From Bacteroides sp. (GTDB lineage: Bacteria > Bacteroidota > Bacteroidia > Bacteroidales > Muribaculaceae), in assembly GCA_023665145.1 (NCBI GenBank), contig JAMPEM010000010.1:1-64000 (forward strand): 64,000 bases of DNA, written 5' to 3'. Each line of letters begins with the position of its first letter. Within the stretch, counting starts at the first letter, position 1. The translations under genes and the position numbers were made by a program. Positions 1-7,348 of this stretch are shown here, one piece after another. A model generated the notes under the pieces. It was not told the origin of the DNA and did not search any database. It saw only the letters and a list, made by a program, of their open reading frames with translations.

Positions 1-12
1 AAACCATAAACC

Positions 13-50
13 TCAAGTTTCCAAGTTGCAGGGCAACTTGAGAAACTTGA
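13..50. repeat. Intergenic hairpin repeat, copy 1
   Basis: An inverted repeat of about 17 bp arms (13-29 and 33-50, one bulged A, 3-nt loop) built on CAAGTTTC/GAAACTTG. The right arm and its flank (33-54) are identical over 22 nt to 20496-20517, about 20 kb away, which makes it a dispersed element rather than a private terminator. The rest of 1-225 is AT-rich and shows no gene. Confidence 0.6.
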
Positions 51-225
51 ATTATAATAAAATATTGTTTTTTTGACTTCAAAAAGGGGAGGGGGTGTAA
101 TCTTCTTCCAAATAATTGATTTTTGATATATCAAAAATGTAAAAAAATCATTTAAAATAATAATGTGAAAGTCAAAGATATACCTTAATTGTGGGGTTCG
201 CGTATAAAAAAAAGTTCTGAAATTA

Positions 226-257
226 TTTGGTAAATCAGGAAAAATGTTGTAACTTTG
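226..257 (+). promoter_or_regulatory. Promoter of tRNA-His (Bacteroidota type)
   Basis: TTTG at 226-229, 20 nt spacer, TAACTTTG at 250-257: an exact match to the Bacteroidota primary sigma consensus. Transcription should start near 264, leaving a leader of about 55 nt before the mature tRNA. Confidence 0.8.
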
Positions 258-319
258 CAATGCTTTTCCGGGAGGCAACCTTGCGAAGCCTTTAGTGGAA
301 GTCTCTTGGAGAGCTTTAT

Positions 320-394
320 GGTGAATGTAGCTCAGTTGGTTAGAGCGACGGATTGTGGTTCCGTAGGTCGTGGGTTCGAGACCCATCTTTCACC
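320..394 (+). tRNA. tRNA-His (anticodon GTG)
   Basis: A full cloverleaf folds: D stem GCTC/GAGC, anticodon stem ACGGA/TCCGT with loop TTGTGGT (anticodon GTG), T stem GTGGG with loop TTCGAGA. The extra G-1 (320) opposite C73 (394), the histidine identity element, is encoded. Positions 6 and 67 of the acceptor stem are both T, an internal mismatch. CCA is not clearly encoded beyond C73, as is usual in Bacteroidota. Confidence 0.95.
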
Positions 395-433
395 CAGAGA
401 AAAAGAATTGGTTAATTTGTTATATTCATGGGC

Positions 434-463
434 GCAAGAATTTTTCGAGAGAAAAGTTCTTGC
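434..463 (+). terminator. Hairpin downstream of tRNA-His
   Basis: 13-bp stem (434-446 with 451-463, one G-T pair) closed by GAGA. It lies 40 nt after the tRNA and is the best candidate for its 3' end, but there is no long U tract. Confidence 0.45.
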
Positions 464-724
464 TTGTACTTTATAGACACACATATACCTAACTGTCACT
501 CATATATTTGATAGACGCAAATACACGTCATATATACACATATTCCTGACAAATACAAATATACCTCACCTTTCTGCCTTTCAATACTTATGCGTTAGGG
601 CTGCATCAGAATGCAGCTCCTTCATCTGATTTACATTAGCATACTTAATCGTATAGTGGTTGTTTATAAAAGTCAACCTCTTTGATAATTATTAAACAAC
701 CTCTTAATCTATAAAAACAAAATT
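464..724. other. Gene-free, AT-rich leader of the amidase locus
   Basis: No coding sequence seen. It holds loosely repeated ACACATATACCT-like words (477-575), a short hairpin GGCTGCAT/ATGCAGCT (598-618), and the recurring motif TTAAACAACCTCTTAAT at 692-708, 17 nt before the amidase start. No TAnnTTTG promoter is obvious directly upstream of 725. Confidence 0.5.
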
Positions 725-1141
725 ATGAGAAAAATTAATGAAATTATTGTACATTGTTCTGCCACTGCAGAGAATGTGCCTTTCCATGCCGCGGATATTG
801 ACCGGTGGCATCGTAAAAGAGGTTTTAAATCCATCGGATATCATTTTGTCATCAATCTTGACGGCAAAGTAGAGAAGGGAAGAGATCTAAACAGTATCGG
901 GGCTCATTGTTCCGGAAGAAACAGTAATTCTATCGGTATTTGCTACATTGGTGGGTTGGCCTCTGACGGTCGTACTCCAAAGGATACACGAACCCCGGCT
1001 CAAAGGAAAGCCCTTATTTTGCTTCTTAAATCGCTAATTGGACGTTTTCCCGGTGCTCGCATACGGGGACATCGTGACTTTGCTGCCAAAGCTTGTCCTT
1101 GTTTTGATGCTACATCTGAATTCAGACATATTGCTGCTTGA
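725..1141 (+). CDS. T7-lysozyme-type N-acetylmuramoyl-L-alanine amidase
   Basis: 138-residue single-domain Amidase_2 protein, which would cut the lactoyl-alanine amide of peptidoglycan with a zinc ion. The T7 lysozyme active-site pattern is complete: zinc ligands H10, H116 and C124, with Y39 and K122; the H116-C124 spacing of 8 and K two residues before C match the phage enzyme. No signal peptide, so like an endolysin it would need a holin or cell lysis to reach the wall. Its stop lies 8 nt before the next start. Such amidases are scattered through Bacteroidales genomes, often as prophage-like leftovers; whether this one is domesticated cannot be told here. Confidence 0.9.
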   Translation: MRKINEIIVHCSATAENVPFHAADIDRWHRKRGFKSIGYHFVINLDGKVEKGRDLNSIGAHCSGRNSNSIGICYIGGLASDGRTPKDTRTPAQRKALILLLKSLIGRFPGARIRGHRDFAAKACPCFDATSEFRHIAA

Positions 1142-1148
1142 CAAAATT

Positions 1149-1571
1149 ATGAAAACGAGCCGAATATTATTGCTGATACCGTTTGCCTTATGCTTTCTTT
1201 ATTTTGGATGTTCCAAGAAGGTTTATGTGCCTGTCGACCGTTACATAATGCGGCATGACAGCCTGAAAACAAGCTCTCGCATAACGGACAGCGTTACTTT
1301 GCGCGATAGTATCTTCCTTGAAGTCAGAGGTGATACAGTCCATAAAGAGATAGTACGTTGGCGTTTCAGAGACCGATTGGTTCAAGACACAGTCTTGAAG
1401 CATATTTCTGATACGGTAAAGATTGCAACTATAATTCCTGCACCCGATCAGAGACAGGAACGATTATCCAAAGCAAGTCTCACCACCGGTTTAGTGGTAG
1501 CATTAATTCTTGCCGTTCTATTATTGTTGATTTGGAAAATGATTGTCCGGCGATGGCTTAACCAATCTTGA
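1149..1571 (+). CDS. Lipoprotein with C-terminal membrane helix; unimolecular-spanin-like
   Basis: 140 residues. I chose the ATG at 1149, just after the amidase, instead of an in-frame ATG at 1038 inside it, because it gives a clean lipoprotein signal ending at C21 (YFG-C). Residues 30-95 are a charged region rich in HDSL/RDS/DTV repeats, likely extended in the periplasm, and 111-129 are a hydrophobic helix followed by KMIVRRW. Lipid anchor at one end and membrane helix at the other is the topology of phage u-spanins (T1 gp11), which join the two membranes during lysis. The 3' end overlaps the convergent rnfA by 14 bp. Function is inferred from topology and neighbour only; no family was recognised. 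Confidence 0.75.
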   Translation: MKTSRILLLIPFALCFLYFGCSKKVYVPVDRYIMRHDSLKTSSRITDSVTLRDSIFLEVRGDTVHKEIVRWRFRDRLVQDTVLKHISDTVKIATIIPAPDQRQERLSKASLTTGLVVALILAVLLLLIWKMIVRRWLNQS

Positions 1572-2139
1572 TACCGGAGAATCCCATAAAGGCCATTGCG
1601 AGGATTCCGGCACATATCAGTGCCAAGGGGATTCCTCGCATCCCTTTGGGTGATGTACTCAGATCGAGTTGTTCGCGAATACCGGCAAATATCCAGAGGG
1701 CAAGAGTGAATCCGATTGATGTGGCGATACCATAAGTTACAGATTCCATCAAGTTGAATCCCTTCTGAATCACAAGAATTGCGACACCGAGCACTGCACA
1801 ATTTGTTGTTATCAATGGGAGAAAAACACCCAATGAGCTGTATAGTGCCGGAGTGATTTTTTTCATTATAATCTCAAGCATCTGCACCAAAAAGGCGATG
1901 ACAAGGATGAAAACTATTGTCTGAAGAAACTCTATACCAAGCGGTATGAGCACGAAATATTGCAACAACCATCCCACCACCGTTGCCAACGTGATTACAA
2001 ATGTTACTGCCGCACCCATCCCCAGTGCGGATGATATCTTTTTAGATACACCGAGAAAAGGGCATATTCCCAGGAATTGGGCAAAGACGATGTTATTGAT
2101 AAATATCGCCGTGATTATGATTGATATATAAGTGAGCAT
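1558..2139 (-). CDS. rnfA: RnfA, ion-translocating ferredoxin:NAD+ oxidoreductase subunit A
   Basis: 193-residue membrane subunit with six predicted helices of the RnfA/RnfE (NqrE/NqrD) fold, including the conserved NNIVFAQFLGICPFLG start and the TTNCAVLG half-channel motif whose cysteine contributes to the intramembrane FeS centre in the family. Last gene of the six-gene Rnf operon; it starts 9 nt after rnfE ends. Rnf couples electron flow between ferredoxin and NAD to Na+ or H+ pumping. Confidence 0.95.
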   Translation of the reverse strand: MLTYISIIITAIFINNIVFAQFLGICPFLGVSKKISSALGMGAAVTFVITLATVVGWLLQYFVLIPLGIEFLQTIVFILVIAFLVQMLEIIMKKITPALYSSLGVFLPLITTNCAVLGVAILVIQKGFNLMESVTYGIATSIGFTLALWIFAGIREQLDLSTSPKGMRGIPLALICAGILAMAFMGFSGIKIG

Positions 2140-2148
2140 GATGTGTCG

Positions 2149-2739
2149 CTATGCGTTTTTACGTAATTTATTTACTATGGCTATAAGATATCCCAATGCG
2201 ATAAACGCTCCCGGGGCAAGAACAAAAAGCAGCATACCGTAATCTTCAGAATAAATGGTCAGACCGAAGAATTTTCCGGTGCCGAGAAGCTCGCGTGTAG
2301 CTCCAAGAAGTGTAAGTGCCAACGTAAAGCCGATTCCACAGCCCAATCCGTCAAGAACTGATTCAAAAACGGTATGCTTAGATGCAAATGCTTCGGCTCT
2401 ACCCAAGATGACGCAATTGACAACTATGAGCGGTATGAAAATTCCTAAAGATGCATTCAAATCCGGCATATAGGCGTTTATAACGAGTTGAAGCAAGGTT
2501 ACAAAGGTGGCGATAATGACGATAAAGGCCGGAATTCTCACCTTATCCGGTATCAGATTCTTAAGTGCTGATACCACTGAATTGGAACAAATCAACACCG
2601 CTGCCGTAGCTATTCCCATCATAAGTCCGTTCATAGCCGAAGATGTTGTCCCCAAAGTGGCACACATACCAAGCAGAAGAACGAATACCGGGTTGGATAG
2701 TACAATCCCCTCATATATTATTTTCAGATACTTTTTCAT
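2149..2739 (-). CDS. rnfE: RnfE, ion-translocating ferredoxin:NAD+ oxidoreductase subunit E
   Basis: 196-residue paralogue of RnfA with opposite membrane topology; shows NPVFVLLLGMCATLGTTSS near the N-terminus and the VVNCVILGRAEAFA motif in mid-protein. Its start overlaps the rnfG stop by 4 bp (ATGA), which implies translational coupling. Confidence 0.95.
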   Translation of the reverse strand: MKKYLKIIYEGIVLSNPVFVLLLGMCATLGTTSSAMNGLMMGIATAAVLICSNSVVSALKNLIPDKVRIPAFIVIIATFVTLLQLVINAYMPDLNASLGIFIPLIVVNCVILGRAEAFASKHTVFESVLDGLGCGIGFTLALTLLGATRELLGTGKFFGLTIYSEDYGMLLFVLAPGAFIALGYLIAIVNKLRKNA

Positions 2740-3380
2740 TTTCGTGTCGGTTTTGTCGTTGTGCCTGTTGAGTGTGACTCATCTTTCGTCTGCGTATTGT
2801 ATTGGCAATATGCAGAATAGGCATTGCGTAGAGCTTCAAGAAACGCTCTTGACGAGATTGTCGCTGCAGTTATTCCATCGATAGCGCCATTGTGTTCCGC
2901 ATCTTTTGTTACATAAAAAGGAATCAGGGCAGGATTCTTCCCAATGACGGAACGTGCTGCAGTCGGATCTCTGAACCATACCTCCATCCTCGACCCAAGT
3001 CCCGGTGTTTCAGCCTGTTGTAGCACTCGATAATCCTTTAATGTGCCATCTTTCTCAAATCCGGCCATCACATCTATCTCTCCTGAAAAACCGTTCATCG
3101 AACACCCTTTGACTGCTGCACCCACAAGCTCTCCGTGCATCTTTGCCGGATAGACCGTAAACTCGTTGCCGTCTATGCTAAAATTTTTTGCTTCCGCTCG
3201 AGGATTATTGTCGAATGGTGGTGCTACTTCCTTGATTGCCAATACCTGAGCTTCCTCAGCTTGGCGTGCTATAGGTTCCTCTGTCATAGTGTAAACATAC
3301 CCTAACAATGCTCCGGATATGGCTGTAATCAGGCCAAGTGATAATAGCATATTGGGAAATGTTGACGCCAATTTCCTCAT
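2736..3380 (-). CDS. rnfG: RnfG, FMN-binding subunit of the Rnf complex
   Basis: 214 residues from the ATG at 3380, which overlaps the rnfD stop by 4 bp; a longer upstream reading frame only shadows rnfD. One N-terminal helix (about 11-31) anchors a periplasmic FMN-binding domain. The covalent FMN site corresponds to D-G-I-T-A-A-T-I-S-S (168-177), a variant of the usual SGATxTS motif with T171 and T174 as candidate flavin acceptors. The C-terminal tail is Thr/Lys rich. Confidence 0.93.
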   Translation of the reverse strand: MRKLASTFPNMLLSLGLITAISGALLGYVYTMTEEPIARQAEEAQVLAIKEVAPPFDNNPRAEAKNFSIDGNEFTVYPAKMHGELVGAAVKGCSMNGFSGEIDVMAGFEKDGTLKDYRVLQQAETPGLGSRMEVWFRDPTAARSVIGKNPALIPFYVTKDAEHNGAIDGITAATISSRAFLEALRNAYSAYCQYNTQTKDESHSTGTTTKPTRK

Positions 3381-4342
3381 TTTTTCCTCCTTTCTCCGAA
3401 TACTTTCGGGCGGCAATAACGATTTATCAGCGGTGTGAACGAGTTCATAAGTAATATGGCAAAGGATACACCTTCCGGATATGCGCCATATCTGCGTATA
3501 ATAATGGTAATCAGTCCGATGAATATGCCATATATAATCTGACCCTTCGGGGTCATCGGTGATGTGACATAATCTGTGGCCATGAAAACAGCTCCCAAAA
3601 GAAGTCCTCCCGCAAGAAGGTCTAGCACCGGATTTCCACCAAGCACCCATGAAAAGAGTGCTGCCGATGCAAGAATACTTACCGGGATATGCCATGTAAT
3701 GACACGAGTCGCAAGAAGATACGCAAGGCCGATTAGAATTGCTATGGATCCGACCTCTCCAAGCGACCCGTTCATCTGTCCCATAAGCACAGCTGAAAGG
3801 TTTACGCTATCCGTGCTGATGTCAGCGGACTGGTTCAGAGTGCTGAGCAAAGTGGCTCCCGATTGAGCATGAATAGAGGCGCCGGTGGTGTGAAGAACAC
3901 CTGATGGAATAGTCGAGGGCCATGTGGTCATAGCTGCCGGAAAGGATATTAGAAGGAATACACGACCTACCAGTGCCGGATTCCATATATTCTGCCCCAA
4001 TCCCCCAAACGACATCTTGGCTATTCCTATAGCTACTATTGAGCCGATTATTACCATCCATATAGGGATGCACGCCGGGAGATTGAAGGCGAGAAGAAGT
4101 CCGGTGATTAGAGCGGAACCGTCAGTTATCGTGTTGCGATGACGGAAAAGAAATCGCTCGATAAGCCATTCGGTGGCGATACAGGAAGCCACGGCAGTCA
4201 AGGTGACCCACAGAGCCGGAACACCGAATGTGACAAGTGCTACTGCAAGTGTCGGAAGAAGTGCTATGACTACATTCCACATCGCCCTGCTTGTGCTGCG
4301 GTTGGTATGTATATGAGGTGACAGGGATATTGTTAGTGGCAT
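3377..4342 (-). CDS. rnfD: RnfD, membrane FMN subunit of the Rnf complex
   Basis: 321 residues from the ATG at 4342, chosen because it begins with the family start (LTISLSPHIH) and leaves 16 nt after rnfC; a longer frame overlaps rnfC. About eight helices; resembles NqrB/RnfD. The GASIHAQSGAT stretch includes the threonine region that carries FMN in the family, and DYVTSPMTPKG is the conserved signature near the C-terminus. Confidence 0.94.
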   Translation of the reverse strand: MPLTISLSPHIHTNRSTSRAMWNVVIALLPTLAVALVTFGVPALWVTLTAVASCIATEWLIERFLFRHRNTITDGSALITGLLLAFNLPACIPIWMVIIGSIVAIGIAKMSFGGLGQNIWNPALVGRVFLLISFPAAMTTWPSTIPSGVLHTTGASIHAQSGATLLSTLNQSADISTDSVNLSAVLMGQMNGSLGEVGSIAILIGLAYLLATRVITWHIPVSILASAALFSWVLGGNPVLDLLAGGLLLGAVFMATDYVTSPMTPKGQIIYGIFIGLITIIIRRYGAYPEGVSFAILLMNSFTPLINRYCRPKVFGERRKK

Positions 4343-4358
4343 TATTGCTGAGATTGTA

Positions 4359-5678
4359 TTATTGTTTAAGTGTGCGGATATGTGATTTGGCCAGTTTGAT
4401 GTAATCCAGGAGCGGACGGTGTGCCGGACAAATGTATGAACAGCAACCACATTCCAGACATGCCATGGCGGAATGCTTGCGTGTTTCTTCCCAGTAAGAG
4501 CGTTGTGATTGAAGTATAAGGAGATAAGGCTCCAACCCCATGGGACATGCCGAAACGCAACGTGCGCAGCGAATACATGGACCGGAGTCTTTGCGTTGTG
4601 ACATGTTTTCAGGAAGAATGGTTATTCCACCCGTCGCTTTGACAATTGGCGCATCAAGGTCAGCGACCGCCTGCCCCATCATTGGACCTCCGGATATGAC
4701 TTTTCCGGTGTCTTCCGGCAATCCTCCGGCGAAATCTATCAAGTCTTTGATAGATACTCCGTTAGGTGCAAGAAAATTTCCACCGGCATCCAATAACGGT
4801 CCGGTGATGGTCACTACCCTCCTTATCAAAGGAATACGGAGGTATACGGCATCATACACGGCATTGGCTGTAGCTACATTGTCCACTATCACATTTACAT
4901 CAATCGGGAGTGCTCCCGGAGGTACACGCCTTCCGGTTAAAGCTTCAATCAGCTGTTTCTCACTTCCTTGTGGATATTTTTTGCGTAGGATAACAACCGA
5001 TATGTCATCATGTGGCCGAGCTGCCTCTCGCATCCTTTCTATAGCTTCCGGTTTGTTCTCCTCTATTCCGATTATCCCTCTGGCAGCACCGGATGCTTTC
5101 ATGAGCAATCGAGTACCGGAAATTATGGTATCCGCTGATTCCTTCATTAGGACATCGTCGCATGTCAGAAACGGTTCGCATTCAGCACCGTTTATTAAGA
5201 TGTAATCTGCATGTTTCCCCTCCGGAATGGATAATTTTACGTGTGTGGGAAATGCAGCGCCACCAAGTCCAACAATCCCGGCTTCGGCTATAATTCGGAT
5301 TAAATCTTTGGAAGATAGAGCTTCAATCTCCACTTCCGAGCGTGGTGTGGTCTTGATTTCATGCACGGCATCCGGGTCGGTCTCTATCAATATTGATTCC
5401 TGCCATAATCCACGAGGATTGCGAGTAGATTCAATTTTTTTGACCGTGCCGGCAACAGGAGAATGAATCGCAGCGCTTACAAAACTGCCGGGTTCAGCAA
5501 CGAGTTGTCCCATCGTGACATAATCGCCGGACTTTACAATAGCTTTTGCCGGAGCACCGATGCTTTGTGAAAGCATCAGACGTATAGTGGCCGGAGTGGG
5601 GAGTGGTTTTATAGCAGTTTTGGCTGTCAGTTTATCTGCCTTGGGATGGATTCCCCCTTTTTTGAATGTTTTTATCAT
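4359..5678 (-). CDS. rnfC: RnfC, NADH-interacting FeS subunit of the Rnf complex
   Basis: 439 residues. The N-terminal barrel-sandwich region, a Complex1_51K-like Rossmann part (GLGGAAFPTHVK) and SLBB-type domain are followed by two ferredoxin-type clusters, CIRCARCVSACP and CLECGCCSYICP. It is the peripheral subunit that exchanges electrons with NAD(H). Its start overlaps the rnfB stop by 4 bp. It lacks the long Ala/Lys-rich C-terminal extension found in proteobacterial RnfC, ending soon after the second cluster. Confidence 0.95.
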   Translation of the reverse strand: MIKTFKKGGIHPKADKLTAKTAIKPLPTPATIRLMLSQSIGAPAKAIVKSGDYVTMGQLVAEPGSFVSAAIHSPVAGTVKKIESTRNPRGLWQESILIETDPDAVHEIKTTPRSEVEIEALSSKDLIRIIAEAGIVGLGGAAFPTHVKLSIPEGKHADYILINGAECEPFLTCDDVLMKESADTIISGTRLLMKASGAARGIIGIEENKPEAIERMREAARPHDDISVVILRKKYPQGSEKQLIEALTGRRVPPGALPIDVNVIVDNVATANAVYDAVYLRIPLIRRVVTITGPLLDAGGNFLAPNGVSIKDLIDFAGGLPEDTGKVISGGPMMGQAVADLDAPIVKATGGITILPENMSQRKDSGPCIRCARCVSACPMGLEPYLLILQSQRSYWEETRKHSAMACLECGCCSYICPAHRPLLDYIKLAKSHIRTLKQ

Positions 5679-6484
5679 TGTATATCAAGATGGAGGATTG
5701 ACTTTCTGGGACATTCTTCAGCGCATTTGAGGCAACCGATACATTTGTCTGTGTCTATTTGGGCGAGGAAATTATCAAGCGAAACGGCTTCAGCCGGACA
5801 TGCTCGTTTGCATTTGCCGCATCCTATGCAAGATACGTTGCACTCCTTGATTGCTGCGGCTCCCTTGTCGTGATTTCTGCAAGCTACCCAGACAAGGGGA
5901 TGTTCGGAGGATATTTCTGCAAGTTCTATAATGTGATGAGGGCAGGCGGAGACACATTTCCCACAACCCACACATGTAGAAGTGTCCACTACAGGGATAT
6001 TCGTCTCCATGTTCATGTGGATAGCGTCGTGAGGACAAGCGGATACACAGTCTCCGCAACCGAGGCAGCCGTATATACATGCAGATTCACCACCATAATA
6101 GGCTGCTTCAATTGCACAGGATCTGACACCGTCATATCGATTTGTCTGTTGACGATTGGCGCATGTCCCGTTACAAGCCACTATTGCAATCCTGGGGATT
6201 AGAGTCCCGGCTTTCAATCCGAGGAGAGCGGCAATTTTATTCATTCCGTCTTGACCGGCACCCGGGCATGCAAGATTTTCAAGGGAATCAGCTTTGGCAC
6301 ATGCGCAAGCAAAGGCATGACATCCGCTGAATCCGCAGGCTCCACAGTTGGCACCGGGTAGAAGTTCCTCGATTTGTGCGATTTTGGGATCTTCATATAC
6401 GGCAAATCGTTTTGCCACGATATAAAGAACTACAGCAGCAATAATACCTGTGAGTCCGAGTATCAGAATAGAAGAGGTAATCAC
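5675..6484 (-). CDS. rnfB: RnfB, ferredoxin-interacting FeS subunit of the Rnf complex
   Basis: 269 residues: one N-terminal helix (4-24), the RnfB-specific FeS domain (C47, C50, C55, C73 in LPGANCGACGFSGC...CPG), then several 4Fe-4S ferredoxin motifs (CLGCGDCVSACP, CVGCGKCVSACP, CIGCGKCKRACP, CIGCLKCAEECP). It takes electrons from ferredoxin and passes them to the membrane part. The start overlaps the rseC-like stop by 4 bp. Confidence 0.96.
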   Translation of the reverse strand: MITSSILILGLTGIIAAVVLYIVAKRFAVYEDPKIAQIEELLPGANCGACGFSGCHAFACACAKADSLENLACPGAGQDGMNKIAALLGLKAGTLIPRIAIVACNGTCANRQQTNRYDGVRSCAIEAAYYGGESACIYGCLGCGDCVSACPHDAIHMNMETNIPVVDTSTCVGCGKCVSACPHHIIELAEISSEHPLVWVACRNHDKGAAAIKECNVSCIGCGKCKRACPAEAVSLDNFLAQIDTDKCIGCLKCAEECPRKSILHLDIQ

Positions 6485-6921
6485 TGTGAGATGTGCTTGA
6501 TTTTAAATTGAAATTCGTGTGCTATTTTATTTCGACAGATGTATAAAAGCATAAAGAAGAAGAACATGGCTGCGAGTCCTCCGAGTGCAGCTGTAAGCTG
6601 GTTGGCGGTGAGTATGAATATTACAGTCATAATTGCGATTAGCAGAATACATGGTATTACGGTAGCGAGCATAATGGCTCGTCTGTGCATCTGTTCAGTA
6701 CCGAATATTTTGACATGTTCTCCGGGCTTGAATTTTTGAGCATCAGGTGTAGAGATTACAACTTTTTGTGCATTTTTCGCTCCGGTACACAATGCTGCCG
6801 CCGGACATTGTCCACATTCGTCGGCGTCTGTGATTGAGACTGTAACGGTGTGGTTAACGCTATCGATGAATGAGACTGTAGCGGTATGCTCAATGTGCTC
6901 TATGAGGTCAGAGTCGTTCAT
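6481..6921 (-). CDS. RseC/SoxR-reducing system family protein
   Basis: 146 residues from the ATG at 6921, which fits the family start and the promoter 30 nt upstream; an upstream in-frame ATG at 6978 would precede the promoter -7 box. It has an N-terminal beta domain with three cysteines (C36, C39, C45, pattern CxxCx5C) and two membrane helices (about 83-126). RseC-like proteins commonly head Rnf operons in Bacteroidales; the E. coli relative helps reduce SoxR and controls sigma-E. A role in maturing or regulating Rnf is inferred from position. Confidence 0.85.
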   Translation of the reverse strand: MNDSDLIEHIEHTATVSFIDSVNHTVTVSITDADECGQCPAAALCTGAKNAQKVVISTPDAQKFKPGEHVKIFGTEQMHRRAIMLATVIPCILLIAIMTVIFILTANQLTAALGGLAAMFFFFMLLYICRNKIAHEFQFKIKHISQ

Positions 6922-6947
6922 GAATAAGGTTGTGGTGAAATACCTTG

Positions 6948-6978
6948 CAAAATTACCTATTTTTTGCGATATATGCAA
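6948..6978 (-). promoter_or_regulatory. Promoter of the rseC-rnfBCDGEA operon
   Basis: On the minus strand TTG (6978-6976), 20 nt spacer, TAATTTTG (6955-6948). The next genes follow with 4-bp overlaps or short gaps down to rnfA, so this is likely the main promoter for all seven genes. Confidence 0.75.
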
Positions 6979-7036
6979 TTAAGAATACTCTACAATGAGT
7001 AAAAAATATTTTTTTATGTCGAATGTCAGCAATAAA

Positions 7037-7068
7037 TTTGGATAATTGAAAACGTTTGTGTAACTTTG
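7037..7068 (+). promoter_or_regulatory. Promoter of the small membrane ORF
   Basis: TTTG (7037-7040), exactly 20 nt, TAACTTTG (7061-7068). The only plus-strand product it can serve before the terminator at 7290 is a transcript of roughly 250 nt carrying the 36-codon ORF. Confidence 0.75.
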
Positions 7069-7177
7069 GGCATCTTAAATTTATGAACATAAGACCGGGA
7101 TGCAGTTTGGTTGTATATTTATCTTCTTTTCAAATGGTTAGTAGAAACATGCACCCGATTGAAAAATTATCTTCATC

Positions 7178-7288
7178 ATGAAAGTATCACGATCGGTAAA
7201 GTATGCCTTTTTGGCGATGGTGATTTTAGTTTTGCTATATCTTATAGCAATTTGGATGGGAATATTAGTCCCGAAATCCGTTAGTTGA
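7178..7288 (+). CDS. Small single-span membrane peptide (36 aa), unknown
   Basis: Too short for ordinary ORF calling. It reads M-K-V-S-R-S-V-K-Y followed by about 22 hydrophobic residues (AFLAMVILVLLYLIAIWMGI) and a short LVPKSVS tail: basic residues at the N-terminus, so the predicted topology is N-in. It has its own consensus promoter 110 nt upstream and an intrinsic terminator 2 nt downstream, so the locus is a self-contained monocistronic unit between two divergent/convergent operons. The 110-nt leader could also act as an RNA. No family recognised. Confidence 0.6.
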   Translation: MKVSRSVKYAFLAMVILVLLYLIAIWMGILVPKSVS

Positions 7289-7289
7289 C

Positions 7290-7323
7290 AAAAAGCGGGA
7301 CGAATGATATTCGCCCCGTTTTT
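7290..7323. terminator. Bidirectional intrinsic terminator
   Basis: Stem AAAAAGCGGGACGAAT with ATTCGCCCCGTTTTT, 3-nt loop; A tract on one side and T tract on the other, so it can stop both the small ORF transcript (plus) and tilS (minus). Confidence 0.85.
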
Positions 7324-7348
7324 GTCGGAGTAGGGTATGGATGGATAA

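Noticed and set aside
464..596. Short ACACATATACC words as a satellite or array
   Set aside because: Spacing is irregular and similarity is low; consistent with AT-rich intergenic DNA.
1038..1148. In-frame N-terminal extension of the spanin-like gene
   Set aside because: It lies inside the amidase gene, has no signal features, and the ATG at 1149 gives a proper lipoprotein signal.
1..1571. Intact prophage at the left edge
   Set aside because: Only the amidase and spanin-like genes are phage-like; no integrase, capsid, terminase or attachment repeat is visible.
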